Below the pieces are notes generated by a model that did not search any database, had not been told where the DNA came from, and worked only from the letters and a program-made list of their open reading frames with translations. Both the position numbers and the translations under genes were made by a program. Positions 1 through 9,271 of a stretch of DNA of 57,731 bases are shown one piece after another. This stretch comes from Saprospiraceae bacterium. Lineage in GTDB: Bacteria; Bacteroidota; Bacteroidia; Chitinophagales; Saprospiraceae. Location of the stretch: assembly GCA_022844565.1 (NCBI GenBank), contig JALHLK010000031.1, positions 1 to 57,731 on the forward strand. Direction: 5' to 3'. Positions within the stretch are counted from its first letter, which is position 1; each line of letters begins with the position of its first letter.

Positions 1-414
1 ATTTAAAAATTTAAAATGAGTTAATAAGAGTAATTATCGATTTGTAGTGAGCCAAATCAAATATGCTATTATTGATTAGCAACTACTTACGTCGATTAGC
101 TGTCAAACTCAAGAAAAATCAGCGTAAATCAGCCGGAAACCATCAGTGTAAGTCAAAAAACATAGTTGGCTTGTTTGCTATTCAGATTTTTAGTAGATCA
201 ATCAAAAAACATCAGCGTAAATCAGCGTGAACTACCCTTCGAATATTTTCCCACAGATTTTTTATTGAACAAATTTCATTTTAGATATTTCGTTCAATAC
301 TATTATTCGATTAAATTTTTCTTTGCAGCAATATAAAATTCAAAATTAATTTGACACCAAATCCAAATTATCAGTATCATTGTACCAAATTTACAAAACA
401 ATAAAATTCAAATC
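1..414. other. Intergenic region with short direct repeats
   Basis: No gene is visible in this AT-rich leader. It contains two imperfect copies of a short direct repeat built around ATCAGCGTAAATCAGC (about 117-145 and 209-232), separated by unique sequence. The part next to the following gene is plain AT-rich DNA. No hairpin terminator or clear promoter was recognised. Confidence 0.5.
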
Positions 415-783
415 ATGAAAAAATTATTTTTTACAGTTATAATCGCTTTTGTGGCATTTACTTTTACAGCTTCTGCTGAAACTATTGCTCCACAGATCAC
501 TATGGAATCAGTATCAGACACCGTTAAATTAAAAGAGTATGCTGGCAAGTATAAGTTTGTTGGGCTACCTTTTGAATATATGGAGATTACCCTAAAGGAA
601 GGGGTGCTTAATGTAGAGGCTGGTGATCAAGGAGGCCCAATGACGCAAGATAAAGAAGTACCTGAAAAATTTGATGTAGCTGGTGAGGCTTTATTTAAGT
701 TTGTAAGAAATGACGAGAAGAAAGTGGTAAAAGTAGTGGTGGAATATCAAGGTATGACCCTTGAAGGAACAAAGGATAAGTAA
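415..783 (+). CDS. Small secreted protein, DUF3471-like fold possible
   Basis: A 122-residue protein with a clear N-terminal signal peptide (about residues 1-21, cleavage likely after Ala-Ser-Ala). The mature part starts with a Y-x-G-K-Y motif, followed by alternating short beta strands and a lysine-rich end. The pattern (Tyr-Ala-Gly-Lys-Tyr, then predicted strands ending in a ligand-free beta sandwich) resembles the small DUF3471-type domain found at the C-terminus of some beta-lactamase-like proteins, but similarity by eye is weak. The gene ends 17 bases before arfB on the same strand, so the two may be cotranscribed. The function is unknown; it is probably periplasmic. Confidence 0.7.
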   Translation: MKKLFFTVIIAFVAFTFTASAETIAPQITMESVSDTVKLKEYAGKYKFVGLPFEYMEITLKEGVLNVEAGDQGGPMTQDKEVPEKFDVAGEALFKFVRNDEKKVVKVVVEYQGMTLEGTKDK

Positions 784-800
784 AGGAATAGAATCTTTCA

Positions 801-1229
801 ATGCTAAAAGAACCTATTCCCGATATCGTTTCTGAACTTACTTTTACTACAAGTCGTAGTTCGGGTCCTGGTGGGCAAAATGTAAATAAGGTTGAAACTA
901 AAGTTGAAGTAAAATTTGATATTATCAATTCAAATGTACTATCTCCATACCAAAAGTCAAAATTGGTAACAGAATTAGGAAGTAAACTCATCCAAGAAAC
1001 TACCATTTCTGTAACTTCACAAGAGAAAAGAACCCAACTTCAAAATAAGGAAAACGCTATCAAAAAACTGTACATCATCCTCGAAGAAGCGCTGATGGAA
1101 GATAAAGAACGTATTCCGACTAAACCAAGCTCCGAATCTATCAATAATCGGCTAAAATCTAAGAAAAAGGAGAGCGAGCAAAAGAAATATAGAGGGAACT
1201 TAAAGGGTATGTTGGATAACGACGGGTAG
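801..1229 (+). CDS. arfB: Alternative ribosome-rescue factor ArfB (peptidyl-tRNA hydrolase)
   Basis: A 142-residue protein with the GGQ motif of class I release factors (Gly24-Gly25-Gln26, context SGPGGQNVNK). It is followed by the conserved Val-Glu-Thr-Lys-Val segment and a basic, unstructured tail (roughly residues 105-142, rich in Lys and Arg). That architecture is typical of ArfB/YaeJ, which enters stalled ribosomes, places its tail in the empty mRNA channel and hydrolyses the peptidyl-tRNA. The length is normal for the family (about 135-145), and it lacks the codon-recognition domains of RF1/RF2. The ATG at 801 is the only sensible start. It lies 17 bases after the preceding small secreted protein gene. 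Confidence 0.93.
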   Translation: MLKEPIPDIVSELTFTTSRSSGPGGQNVNKVETKVEVKFDIINSNVLSPYQKSKLVTELGSKLIQETTISVTSQEKRTQLQNKENAIKKLYIILEEALMEDKERIPTKPSSESINNRLKSKKKESEQKKYRGNLKGMLDNDG

Positions 1230-1438
1230 TTTTTGGGACTGTATTACAAATTGTACCTCTTAAAATATTGCCTTTGTTTTACCCCTTAGGTAGATTTTGG
1301 AATTATATGTCGATCCTGCTAAAGGAATCTAATCATTTGAATATCAATAATATATTTTTAAATTTAAATGATAGTTATTTAGTATTACTTATTAATTTTC
1401 TTTGCATATGCGTTTACTGGAATTTCTATTTCTTGGGT

Positions 1439-1671
1439 GGCCTTTAGAAATTTAGCGTAAAGAAATCTTGTATTCAATCCGTTAAAAATTCTAAACTGTT
1501 TGAGCACTTTCTGCTCAATAAAGATGAATTGGAGCAAGTTTAACCTCAAGTGAAGAAAGAAGTACTGTAGGTTAAAGCGAGTTTTTAGAATTTAGGATTG
1601 AAGGAAAGATTTTAGCTAAATTTCTAACAGCCTTGATTTTTTGGTTCTTTTGTATCAAGACAAAAGAACAT
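1439..1671 (+). repeat. Structured foldback repeat, copy 1
   Basis: A 233-bp sequence repeated in direct orientation at 4018-4249 with roughly 85 percent identity. The outer arms pair perfectly over 13 bases (1444-1456 with 1615-1627). Pairing continues with a bulge and includes TTCAATCC with GGATTGAA and an AAATTCTAAA stretch. Inside are two smaller hairpins: GAGCA/TGCTC near 1501-1516 and TTTAACCT/AGGTTAAA near 1539-1576. At the 3' end is a perfect 9-bp hairpin with an 8-base loop (1644-1652 with 1661-1669), next to a T-run. An alternative pairing of CTTGAT with ATCAAG would compete with that hairpin. It has no ORF. It could be a MITE-like element or a structured RNA. Confidence 0.85.
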
Positions 1672-1823
1672 ACATTATTAAAGAGAATGCTATTTATGGC
1701 TTGGATGCCTATTACGGCAAGCCCTACTTCGATGGAATTTGCTATTCATACTTTTTGGGACTACACACATGCATCATAAAAGAATAAATGTATCTTGGTC
1801 CTTCGAATTTTAAAAATCATAGG

Positions 1824-3737
1824 ATGAAGCGAAATATTTTTTCTTTTATAATTGTATTATTGGCCAATTGTGGCGCTTTTTGTAATATAAAATTACCTGC
1901 TTTCTTCTCAGATCATATGGTTTTGCAAAGAGATAAGCCAATACTGATTTACGGATATGCACATTTTGAAAAAGAAGTGAAAGTAATCTTGGCAGGAGAA
2001 GAAAAGACCGCAGAAATTGACAAGTTAGGGTTTTTTAATGTTGAGTTTGGTCCAAAATCAGTAGAAAGTGGACCCTTGAAATTAATCGTAAAAGGATCTC
2101 AAACCATCGAAATCAATGATATCCTAATTGGCGATGTATTTATCGTAGGTGGACAATCAAATATGGAATGGCCTGTAAGCCAAATCAATAATTCAAAGAA
2201 GGAATTAGCGGATGCAGATTATCCACTGATACGATTGTTTACCGTGCCCAAGTCGATCAACACAAAGTCAACTTATGACTTGAGTGCCGCGGGTTGGGAA
2301 AAGGCAAATAGCGAATCCGTAGCGGAATTTTCGGCTATTGGGTTTTTGGTTGCTAGACAGTTGCACTTAGAGAAAAAAATACCAATTGGTGTGATAGACA
2401 ATGCATGGGGAGGTACCAATATTATGGGGTGGATGCCTGAGGAAGCGATGGCTAATATGCCAAAATATGAAGCGATGATTACTGAGTTTAAAAAGATGCA
2501 TCGCAATGATATGAATATTACTGATGCACGCGAAGAATGGCTTCAAGGGTTAGCTTTAGCTGATCAGGGTCTCTATAAAGGGTGGCCTTTGCCTGAGATG
2601 ACTAAAAATGAATGGAAAGATATCAAAGTACCAGGATTGTGGGAAGGACAAGGATATCCGAATAAAGATGGCATATTTTGGTACGCTTTAGATATCAATT
2701 TTGATCAATTACCTAATGACAATTGTACTTTCTCATTAGGACAAATAGATGACAGTGATATGACCTACCTTAATGGAATTGCCATCGGAAATACAGAGAA
2801 TGCTTATAATGTCTTCCGAAAATACTTGGTAGACAAACAAGCGATTATAAAAGGCAAAAATCATCTTGTAGTAAGGGTAACCGATACTGGAGGAGGAGGT
2901 GGAATCTATGGCGTATCGGATAGTCTGTACTGTAAATGTGGAGATAAAAAGATCTCCTTAGTTGGTCAATGGAAATTTGCCGAAGGAACAGAAGGGTATC
3001 AAGAGTTTCCTAAAACCTATGACACCAATGCTTACCCAACAAATAGATACAATGGTATGGTACATCCGCTCACAGGACTAGCGACCAAAGGATACCTTTA
3101 TTATCAAGGCGAATCTGACGCTAGCAATGCTGTAGAATATGCCGATATGCTCAAAAGAATGATCATGTCTTACCGATCTAATTTTGGAGATCAAGAAATG
3201 CCCTTTGTTATCGTACAATTAGCCAATTATATGAAGTTGGATGAAAATCCTATAGAAAGCGATTGGGCAGAACTCAGAAGATCTCAAGCTTTGGCAACCA
3301 AATTACCTTTTACGGGAATGGTTTGTACAATTGACGTAGGTGAGGCAGATGATATACACCCAAGAGATAAGCAGACCGTAGCAAAAAGAGCTGTAAGTGT
3401 CCTCAAAAGAATTGCTTACAATGAACAAACCCTATTTGATGGTCCTAAATTAGAGAAGGTACACCAAACTGGCCTAGGTATCATGCTTACTTTTGATAAT
3501 CTAGGTGAAGGACTATCGATAAAAGGAGATATCAACAATATTAATGGTTTTGTAGTTAAAACCACGGGAGGAAAACTGATCAAAGTTAATGCTAAAAGGC
3601 AATCACGGACCTCTGTACTTTTAGAATACAATGGTGCTGTATCACACATTAGATACCTTTGGGCTAACAATCCTGGGGAAGTACAAATATATAATTCAGC
3701 AGGCTTTCCAGCTGAGCCTTTTGAGCATAAGATGTAA
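1824..3737 (+). CDS. Secreted sialate O-acetylesterase-type SGNH hydrolase
   Basis: A 637-residue enzyme when started at the ATG at 1824, which begins a clear signal peptide (Met-Lys-Arg followed by a hydrophobic stretch). An upstream in-frame ATG at 1788 would put 12 hydrophilic residues in front and is less likely. The protein opens with the family signature F-x-D-x-M-V-L-Q. It then has the SGNH block I GGQSNMEWP (nucleophile Ser), a Y-Q-G-E-S-D block, and the DIHP block carrying the catalytic Asp/His. A jelly-roll insertion (about residues 255-400) sits between the two halves of the hydrolase, as in the SASA/DUF303 family. It probably removes acetyl groups from sialic acid or plant/host glycans in the periplasm. 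It is flanked by two foldback repeats and stands alone. Confidence 0.9.
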   Translation: MKRNIFSFIIVLLANCGAFCNIKLPAFFSDHMVLQRDKPILIYGYAHFEKEVKVILAGEEKTAEIDKLGFFNVEFGPKSVESGPLKLIVKGSQTIEINDILIGDVFIVGGQSNMEWPVSQINNSKKELADADYPLIRLFTVPKSINTKSTYDLSAAGWEKANSESVAEFSAIGFLVARQLHLEKKIPIGVIDNAWGGTNIMGWMPEEAMANMPKYEAMITEFKKMHRNDMNITDAREEWLQGLALADQGLYKGWPLPEMTKNEWKDIKVPGLWEGQGYPNKDGIFWYALDINFDQLPNDNCTFSLGQIDDSDMTYLNGIAIGNTENAYNVFRKYLVDKQAIIKGKNHLVVRVTDTGGGGGIYGVSDSLYCKCGDKKISLVGQWKFAEGTEGYQEFPKTYDTNAYPTNRYNGMVHPLTGLATKGYLYYQGESDASNAVEYADMLKRMIMSYRSNFGDQEMPFVIVQLANYMKLDENPIESDWAELRRSQALATKLPFTGMVCTIDVGEADDIHPRDKQTVAKRAVSVLKRIAYNEQTLFDGPKLEKVHQTGLGIMLTFDNLGEGLSIKGDINNINGFVVKTTGGKLIKVNAKRQSRTSVLLEYNGAVSHIRYLWANNPGEVQIYNSAGFPAEPFEHKM

Positions 3738-4017
3738 GAATTTGAGGAGGGCAAAAAATGAGTAATCCAACGAAAAGAGGAGAAAATCCCTTTATGCATT
3801 GAAAGCAATTGTTTTAGATCGTAGAATAATGGCAAAGTTCTAGATCAGATCAGATACTTTTATAGCACCGTATCCCACTTATATAGGGTTTGATGAAAAA
3901 TATTCAAAATATTATATATGAATAAGATATCTTGAATTTTATTTTTATAAATGCTAGATATGTTGTATACCTTGTTTAAATTCCTTGCATTTGAGTTTGA
4001 AAGATTTTATTTTGGTT

Positions 4018-4249
4018 GGCCTTTAGAAATTTAGCGTTAAGAAATCTTGTAATCAATCCGTTAAAAATTCTAAACTGTTTGAGCACATTCTGCATAATAA
4101 AGTTGCGATGAAGTAAATTTAACCTCAAGTGAAGATAGATGCACATTGGTTAAAGCGAGTTTTTAGAATTTAGGATTGAAGGAAAGATTTTAGCTAAATT
4201 TCTAACAGCCTTGATTTTTTAGTTCTTTTGTATCAAGACAAAAGAACAT
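4018..4249 (+). repeat. Structured foldback repeat, copy 2
   Basis: The second copy of the 233-bp element at 1439-1671, in the same orientation. The arm pairing is preserved (4023-4035 with 4193-4205), and so are the 3' terminal hairpin (4222-4230 with 4239-4247) and the internal TTTAACC/GGTTAAA helix. Most differences between the copies fall in loops and in the middle of the element. Outside the element the two flanks are unrelated. The copy lies between the 3' ends of two convergent genes, the plus-strand esterase and the minus-strand GDSL hydrolase. Confidence 0.85.
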
Positions 4250-4296
4250 AAGTATATGCTAGTAATTGGCTTGATGACTTTTTGAGAAAGCCCTAT

Positions 4297-5220
4297 TTAT
4301 CTGATTAAAAGATTAATCTCTTTATTAATTTCGGTTATTAATTGATTAGCTTCTTTCATTGGAAGTCCTTTATTCATACCAGGCCTTTTGTGTCCTATTT
4401 GACTTAGCCAAGCATCTTTTGAAATTGCTTGCTTTTTTGCTACGAGATTCAAAATCTCTGTACTATTTTGATAATTTTGTATTGATTCTTGGATGTTATT
4501 ATGGTTACTCAGTTCTTTTTCTCCCAATGAAAATAATAGGTGTTTTGCAATTAAAAAGTGACCTGTTTCATCAGGGTGGATGCCATCTTTTGCTAAGACA
4601 AAAGTAGAATCCAACTGCCTTCTTTCTTCAAGATACTTTTTCATCGGCCAGTGTATATCAATGACTTCCCATTTTAAAGTATACCTTAGACTAATTAACC
4701 AATCAGAATAAAGATCCAACACATTTGCATAGGCAGGTCCTTTTACCTCATCATAAATTGATGGTGTAACGTGGATAATCGAGGCACCACTTTTTACTAC
4801 TTTATCATGTAGCCAAGTGATACCCTTTTTATATTTTTTAAATCGATGGTCATCAAATGGCATGTATATACCGTCATTCATACCATAACAAGCAAATACT
4901 AGGTCAGGCTTAATTTGTGCTAGCACTCTATCTAGCCTTTCATGTAAGTCGGGTCGTGGAAATTTACCACCAGCATGACCTACTTCCGAAAGACCCGAAA
5001 CTGTTTCACTTGGCAGGCCAACATTAATAATTTCAAAATTTTTGTTTGGATATTTCATTGAAAGATAAGCGTCGAGAAAGGTAACATATTGGCCCTGATA
5101 AGTGATACTATTTCCCAAAAATAATATCCTTTTGGTAGTTTCTGGTATGGTGTATGGCTGAGAAAATAAAAGACTTTGCAATCCAAATAACAATAGGAAT
5201 GGGTAAGTGAATCTCATCAT
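4297..5220 (-). CDS. Secreted SGNH/GDSL-family esterase
   Basis: A 307-residue protein with an N-terminal signal peptide (about residues 1-20, ending Phe-Ser-Gln). It carries the three visible SGNH blocks: LFLGNSITY (block I, nucleophile Ser, GNSI in place of GDSL), CYGMNDGIY (block III, Gly-x-Asn-Asp), and DGIHPDETGH (block V, Asp and His of the triad). The C-terminal part after about residue 235 is predicted helical and lacks catalytic motifs. The family removes acyl groups from carbohydrates or lipids; the substrate is not evident. Met1 and Met2 are adjacent, and either could start. It converges on the sialate esterase and is followed by the repeat copy 2. Confidence 0.85.
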   Translation of the reverse strand: MMRFTYPFLLLFGLQSLLFSQPYTIPETTKRILFLGNSITYQGQYVTFLDAYLSMKYPNKNFEIINVGLPSETVSGLSEVGHAGGKFPRPDLHERLDRVLAQIKPDLVFACYGMNDGIYMPFDDHRFKKYKKGITWLHDKVVKSGASIIHVTPSIYDEVKGPAYANVLDLYSDWLISLRYTLKWEVIDIHWPMKKYLEERRQLDSTFVLAKDGIHPDETGHFLIAKHLLFSLGEKELSNHNNIQESIQNYQNSTEILNLVAKKQAISKDAWLSQIGHKRPGMNKGLPMKEANQLITEINKEINLLIR

Positions 5221-5379
5221 AAAACGACCTTTTTATACTTCTATCTTCAAAATTAGATTTATTTAATTTCTTTCTCTAAGTTTGTCCATTCTTTTTCCTA
5301 AAATATATTTTTGGGGCGAATTAATTGGCTCCAATATTTGATTGTATAAACGATTCACTTCTATCAAAAATAGTCTAAA

Positions 5380-5889
5380 ATGAGATTTAAAAATTTGTTA
5401 CCTGTCCTTTTAAGTGTTTGCATCTTGGTCCCTTATATGAGCTTTAGTCAAAAATCTGGGGACCCGCAGATCACCAAGCAAATTGATGAACTTCTTTGGA
5501 ATAAAATATCAAAATCAGTCAGGGAAGGTGACTTTGAAACCTATTCAAGTTTAAATCATGCCAATGCCGTCTTGGTATCGAATGCAAAGTCAGTAACAAT
5601 GAAAGAAGCGCTTGCTAACTGGAAGCAAGGATTTGTAGATTCAAAAAATGGTAAGCAGAAAGTGAATGTTGAATTTAGATTTTCAAAAAGGCTTGATAAT
5701 GAAACTACTGCCCACGAAACTGGGATTTTCAATTTCATCACATATGAGATAGGCACAGATAAAATAAAATCAGAAGATTATGTCAATTTTGAGGCATTGT
5801 TGGTAAAGTACAATGGATTTTGGCAAATAATGATGGAATATCAAAAAACAAAAGCGAGTCGCGAAGAATGGGAAGCCTTAATGAAATAA
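5380..5889 (+). CDS. Secreted SnoaL/DUF4440-like protein
   Basis: A 169-residue protein with a signal peptide (residues 1-24, ending Ser-Phe-Ser-Gln). The mature sequence begins with a helix holding a W-x-x-I pattern. It then shows the helix-strand arrangement of NTF2-like/SnoaL/DUF4440 proteins, ending with the Trp-Gln-Ile-Met strand typical of the fold (Y-N-G-F-W-Q-I-M-M). Members of this fold bind small ligands, and many have no known activity. It is not close enough to the tricorn gene (104 bases) to say whether they share a transcript. The true function is unknown. Confidence 0.75.
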   Translation: MRFKNLLPVLLSVCILVPYMSFSQKSGDPQITKQIDELLWNKISKSVREGDFETYSSLNHANAVLVSNAKSVTMKEALANWKQGFVDSKNGKQKVNVEFRFSKRLDNETTAHETGIFNFITYEIGTDKIKSEDYVNFEALLVKYNGFWQIMMEYQKTKASREEWEALMK

Positions 5890-5992
5890 AACTAAAAAAT
5901 AAAAACTTAGGTTGAAGTGTAACGACGTATTAAAACCGCTCGTTTACTCCACCAAATCTAATACATATCTAAAATTGAAAAAACTAAAAACA

Positions 5993-8900
5993 ATGAAGCA
6001 AATATTTACATTAATCTTGACTACACTTTTTTTCTTGCCGTCACAAAGCCAGATAAGTGCAAAGTTGATGCGATACATGGACGTATCTGATACCCACATC
6101 GTTTTCGTCTATGGAGGAGACATATGGATGGTAGAAAAAGCAGGAGGGACCGCCATCCAAATGACCAACTCAGCAGGTGAAGAAACATGGCCAAAATTTT
6201 CACCAGATGGCAAGACAATAGCATACAGTGCGAGTTATAATGGGAGCCAAAATATATTTACTATGCCACTGACTGGTGGAGTACCGACTCGAGTGACCTA
6301 CGAATCTTTAGCAGATCGAATGATAGATTGGCATCCCGATGGCAAAAGAATCTTATTTGGTTCGACAGGAGATAATGGGGGCCGAAGATTGTTAAATCAG
6401 TTTTACATGATACCAAAAGATGGTGGATTTCCTGAAAAACTACCAATCCCATATGGAGAATTAGCAAGTTTCTCACCTGATGGAAAGCAACTGGCATACA
6501 TCACCAAAATTACAGAAAACTATCCTTTCAAAAGAATAAGAAGTGGTAACAACAGCGATATTTTTGTCTACAACATGACAACCCAAAAAGTAGAGAACAT
6601 CACCAATAGAATTGCCATTGATGGTAAACCTGCATGGGCTGGCAAAACGATTTACTTTCTATCGGATGAAAATGATGATATGCGATTGAACATATGGGCA
6701 TATGAGACAGATACTAAAAGTATGAAAGAAATTACCAATTTTAAAGATTTTGATATTTCGTACTTATCCGCAGGCAATAAAGACCTTGTTTTTGAGATGG
6801 GAGGAGACCTCTATTTGATGGATTTAGCTACGCGCAAATACAAAAAAGTAGAAGTTAAGGTCGTAAGTGATTTACTAACAGAAATACCACAACAAAAGAA
6901 TGTAAGTCAAAGCATTTCGAATATGACCGTATCTCCTGATGCTAAAAGAGTAGTATTTGAGTCTAGGGGAGAGTTATTTAACGTGCCAGTAAAAGATGGA
7001 GCTACCTTGAATTTGACCCGTTCGAGTAAAGCTTTTGATCGACATCCATCGTGGTCTCCGGACGGGAGGACGATAGCCTATTGGAGTGATCAATCAGGCG
7101 AATATGAGATTTGGCTCCAAAACACACAAGGACCTGCTATTCCTAAACAGCTCAGCAAGAGAAATAAAGGGTTTGGCTACACGCTTCATTGGTCGCCCGA
7201 CAATAAGAAAATAGCCTTTATGGATGAAAAAAATGACATTTCAATCATCGACGTAACCACTGGAATCATCGAAAAAATAGCAAACAACGAATGGAATGTA
7301 AGTCATGGAGCCAGAGCGTCTTTTAGTATCAACTGGTCACCTGATACAAAATGGTTGACTTTTCCATTAGCACTCAAAAATGCAAATCAAGCTTTGTACC
7401 TTTATGATATTCAAAATAAGAAACTCCATCAAGCAACATCCGGCTTCTATTCTGATGACAAACCTACTTTTAGCCAAGATGGTAAATACTTGTTTTTTCA
7501 GACCAATAGGAAAATGGATGTGGCATACTCAGCTATGGATGATGGTACATGGATCTATCCTAACGCCACCCAATTAGCATCTGTCAACCTCAACAAAGAC
7601 ATACCCTCTATATTACCCACAAAAAATGATACTGTTCAAATCACGATGGCATCCAAAACAGAAAAAACCAATAAACCTGAAGAGAAAAAGAAAGATTCTC
7701 TTGGTATCGTGATTGAATTTGAAAATTTTGAGGGAAGAATAGAAATACTACCAGTCAAAGCAGGAAACTTTGATAAAATGGCAGCGGTAGAAGGAAAAAT
7801 AGTTTATTTGAGATACCCAAATACAGGCTCTGGGGATATTGGAGCTTCACTAAAATTTTATGATATCAAAGAGAGAGAAGAAAAAACCATCATGGACAGA
7901 GTTAGTGATTTTTCTGTTTCTACAGATGGAAAATCAATTTTGATCAATAGTAACCGTCAATTTGGTATTGTGTCTGTAAGCGCTGGGCAAAAACTTGAAA
8001 AACCAATCCCAACCGATGGTATGACAATGCAGTGGGTTGCAAAGCAAGAATGGGAACAAATTTTTCAAGATACTTGGAGAAGATACCGAGATTTCTTCTA
8101 TGATCCAGATATGCAAAAAGTGAATTGGAATGAAATGCGTACGCGATATGGAGCTTTGGTAAAGGATGCTAGGAGCAGGTGGGACATTCTTAATATCCAA
8201 GCGTCTATGATTAGTGAGCTAGCAGCTGGGCATACCTATGCTAATGGAGGTGAGTTAGAAAGTGTTACGCCTCGTATGACTGGGTTTTTAGGTATTGATT
8301 GGGCAAAAGAAGGCAATCAATACAAAATAGGTAGAATCGTCAAACCAGCAGCATGGGATACAGAAGTCAGATCACCCTTCGATCGAGCAGGAATAGATAT
8401 AAAGGAAGGTGATATCATTACAGCAGTGAATGGTGTAAGTTTAGAAGCTGACAAAGACCCTTATGCTGCCTTCGAAGGTTTGGGTGGGAAAACGGTATCT
8501 TTAAGTATCGTTAGAAAAAGTGGAACCGTAGAAGAAAAAATGGAAAAAGTAATCACTTGTCTTAATCAAAATGAGGAGACCAATCTACGCTACCTCGAAT
8601 GGATTGAAAAAAATCGCAAGATGGTTGACAAATTATCAGATGGGAAATTAGGGTATATTTATATGTCAAATACCTCCGATGACGGTCAGAGAGAACTGGT
8701 TAGAATGTTTTATGGACAATTGGATAAGCAAGGATTTATTATTGATGAGCGTTTTAATGGAGGTGGGCAATTAGCAGATCGTTTTATGGAATTGCTACTA
8801 AAGCCCGTCGTATATAATCTACATTGGAGAACGGGTAAAAGCCATACACAACCTACCAAAACAAATACGGGACCAATGGGAATGTTGATCAACGGTTGGG

Positions 8901-9268
8901 CAGGATCAGGTGGTGACGGTTTACCTTGGGCATTCAAAGAATTGAAGGCTGGACCAATCGTAGGTGAAAATACACTTGGAATCTTAGTTGGTCCCGCTAC
9001 AGGCCATACCATGATCGATGGGGGAAGGATCACGGTACCTGATGCTAGATTGTATGATAATGCAGGACACTGGTTTTGGGAAGGTGAAGGTGTCTCTCCC
9101 GATATCAAGGTTGCAGACGATCCAAATTTATTGATGCAAGGTAGAGACCCTCAGATCGAAAGAGTAGTACAAGAAGTGCTTAAATCACTTGAGGCCAAAC
9201 CCACAAAAATGACTCCAAGACCAGCTTACGAAGACAGAACAGCTAAAGGATTAAAAAAGAAAAACTAA
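5993..9268 (+). CDS. Secreted tricorn-like S41 protease with PD40 beta-propeller
   Basis: A 1091-residue protein from the ATG at 5993, which starts a signal peptide ending in Pro-Ser-Gln-Ser-Gln. An upstream TTG at 5912 in the same frame would add 27 unlikely residues. Residues about 25-560 contain WD40-like/PD40 repeats with W-S-P-D-G-style blades (WHPDGKRI, FSPDGKQL, WSPDGRTI, WSPDNKKI), forming two propellers. A C1 helical domain follows, then a PDZ domain (about 795-860) and the S41 catalytic core. The likely catalytic His747 is in AAGHTY and the nucleophile Ser972 is in AGSGGD; these parallel tricorn His746 and Ser965. It degrades oligopeptides, probably in the periplasm. The next gene starts 3 bases after its stop, so the two are probably translationally coupled. 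Confidence 0.92.
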   Translation: MKQIFTLILTTLFFLPSQSQISAKLMRYMDVSDTHIVFVYGGDIWMVEKAGGTAIQMTNSAGEETWPKFSPDGKTIAYSASYNGSQNIFTMPLTGGVPTRVTYESLADRMIDWHPDGKRILFGSTGDNGGRRLLNQFYMIPKDGGFPEKLPIPYGELASFSPDGKQLAYITKITENYPFKRIRSGNNSDIFVYNMTTQKVENITNRIAIDGKPAWAGKTIYFLSDENDDMRLNIWAYETDTKSMKEITNFKDFDISYLSAGNKDLVFEMGGDLYLMDLATRKYKKVEVKVVSDLLTEIPQQKNVSQSISNMTVSPDAKRVVFESRGELFNVPVKDGATLNLTRSSKAFDRHPSWSPDGRTIAYWSDQSGEYEIWLQNTQGPAIPKQLSKRNKGFGYTLHWSPDNKKIAFMDEKNDISIIDVTTGIIEKIANNEWNVSHGARASFSINWSPDTKWLTFPLALKNANQALYLYDIQNKKLHQATSGFYSDDKPTFSQDGKYLFFQTNRKMDVAYSAMDDGTWIYPNATQLASVNLNKDIPSILPTKNDTVQITMASKTEKTNKPEEKKKDSLGIVIEFENFEGRIEILPVKAGNFDKMAAVEGKIVYLRYPNTGSGDIGASLKFYDIKEREEKTIMDRVSDFSVSTDGKSILINSNRQFGIVSVSAGQKLEKPIPTDGMTMQWVAKQEWEQIFQDTWRRYRDFFYDPDMQKVNWNEMRTRYGALVKDARSRWDILNIQASMISELAAGHTYANGGELESVTPRMTGFLGIDWAKEGNQYKIGRIVKPAAWDTEVRSPFDRAGIDIKEGDIITAVNGVSLEADKDPYAAFEGLGGKTVSLSIVRKSGTVEEKMEKVITCLNQNEETNLRYLEWIEKNRKMVDKLSDGKLGYIYMSNTSDDGQRELVRMFYGQLDKQGFIIDERFNGGGQLADRFMELLLKPVVYNLHWRTGKSHTQPTKTNTGPMGMLINGWAGSGGDGLPWAFKELKAGPIVGENTLGILVGPATGHTMIDGGRITVPDARLYDNAGHWFWEGEGVSPDIKVADDPNLLMQGRDPQIERVVQEVLKSLEAKPTKMTPRPAYEDRTAKGLKKKN

Positions 9269-9271
9269 AGT

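Noticed and set aside
1-414. Possible CRISPR or integron repeats in the short ATCAGCG direct repeats
   Set aside because: Only two imperfect copies exist with unequal spacing and no spacers or cas genes.
695-1006. 103-codon ORF on the minus strand
   Set aside because: It overlaps arfB, which has a clear GGQ motif and codes on the other strand.
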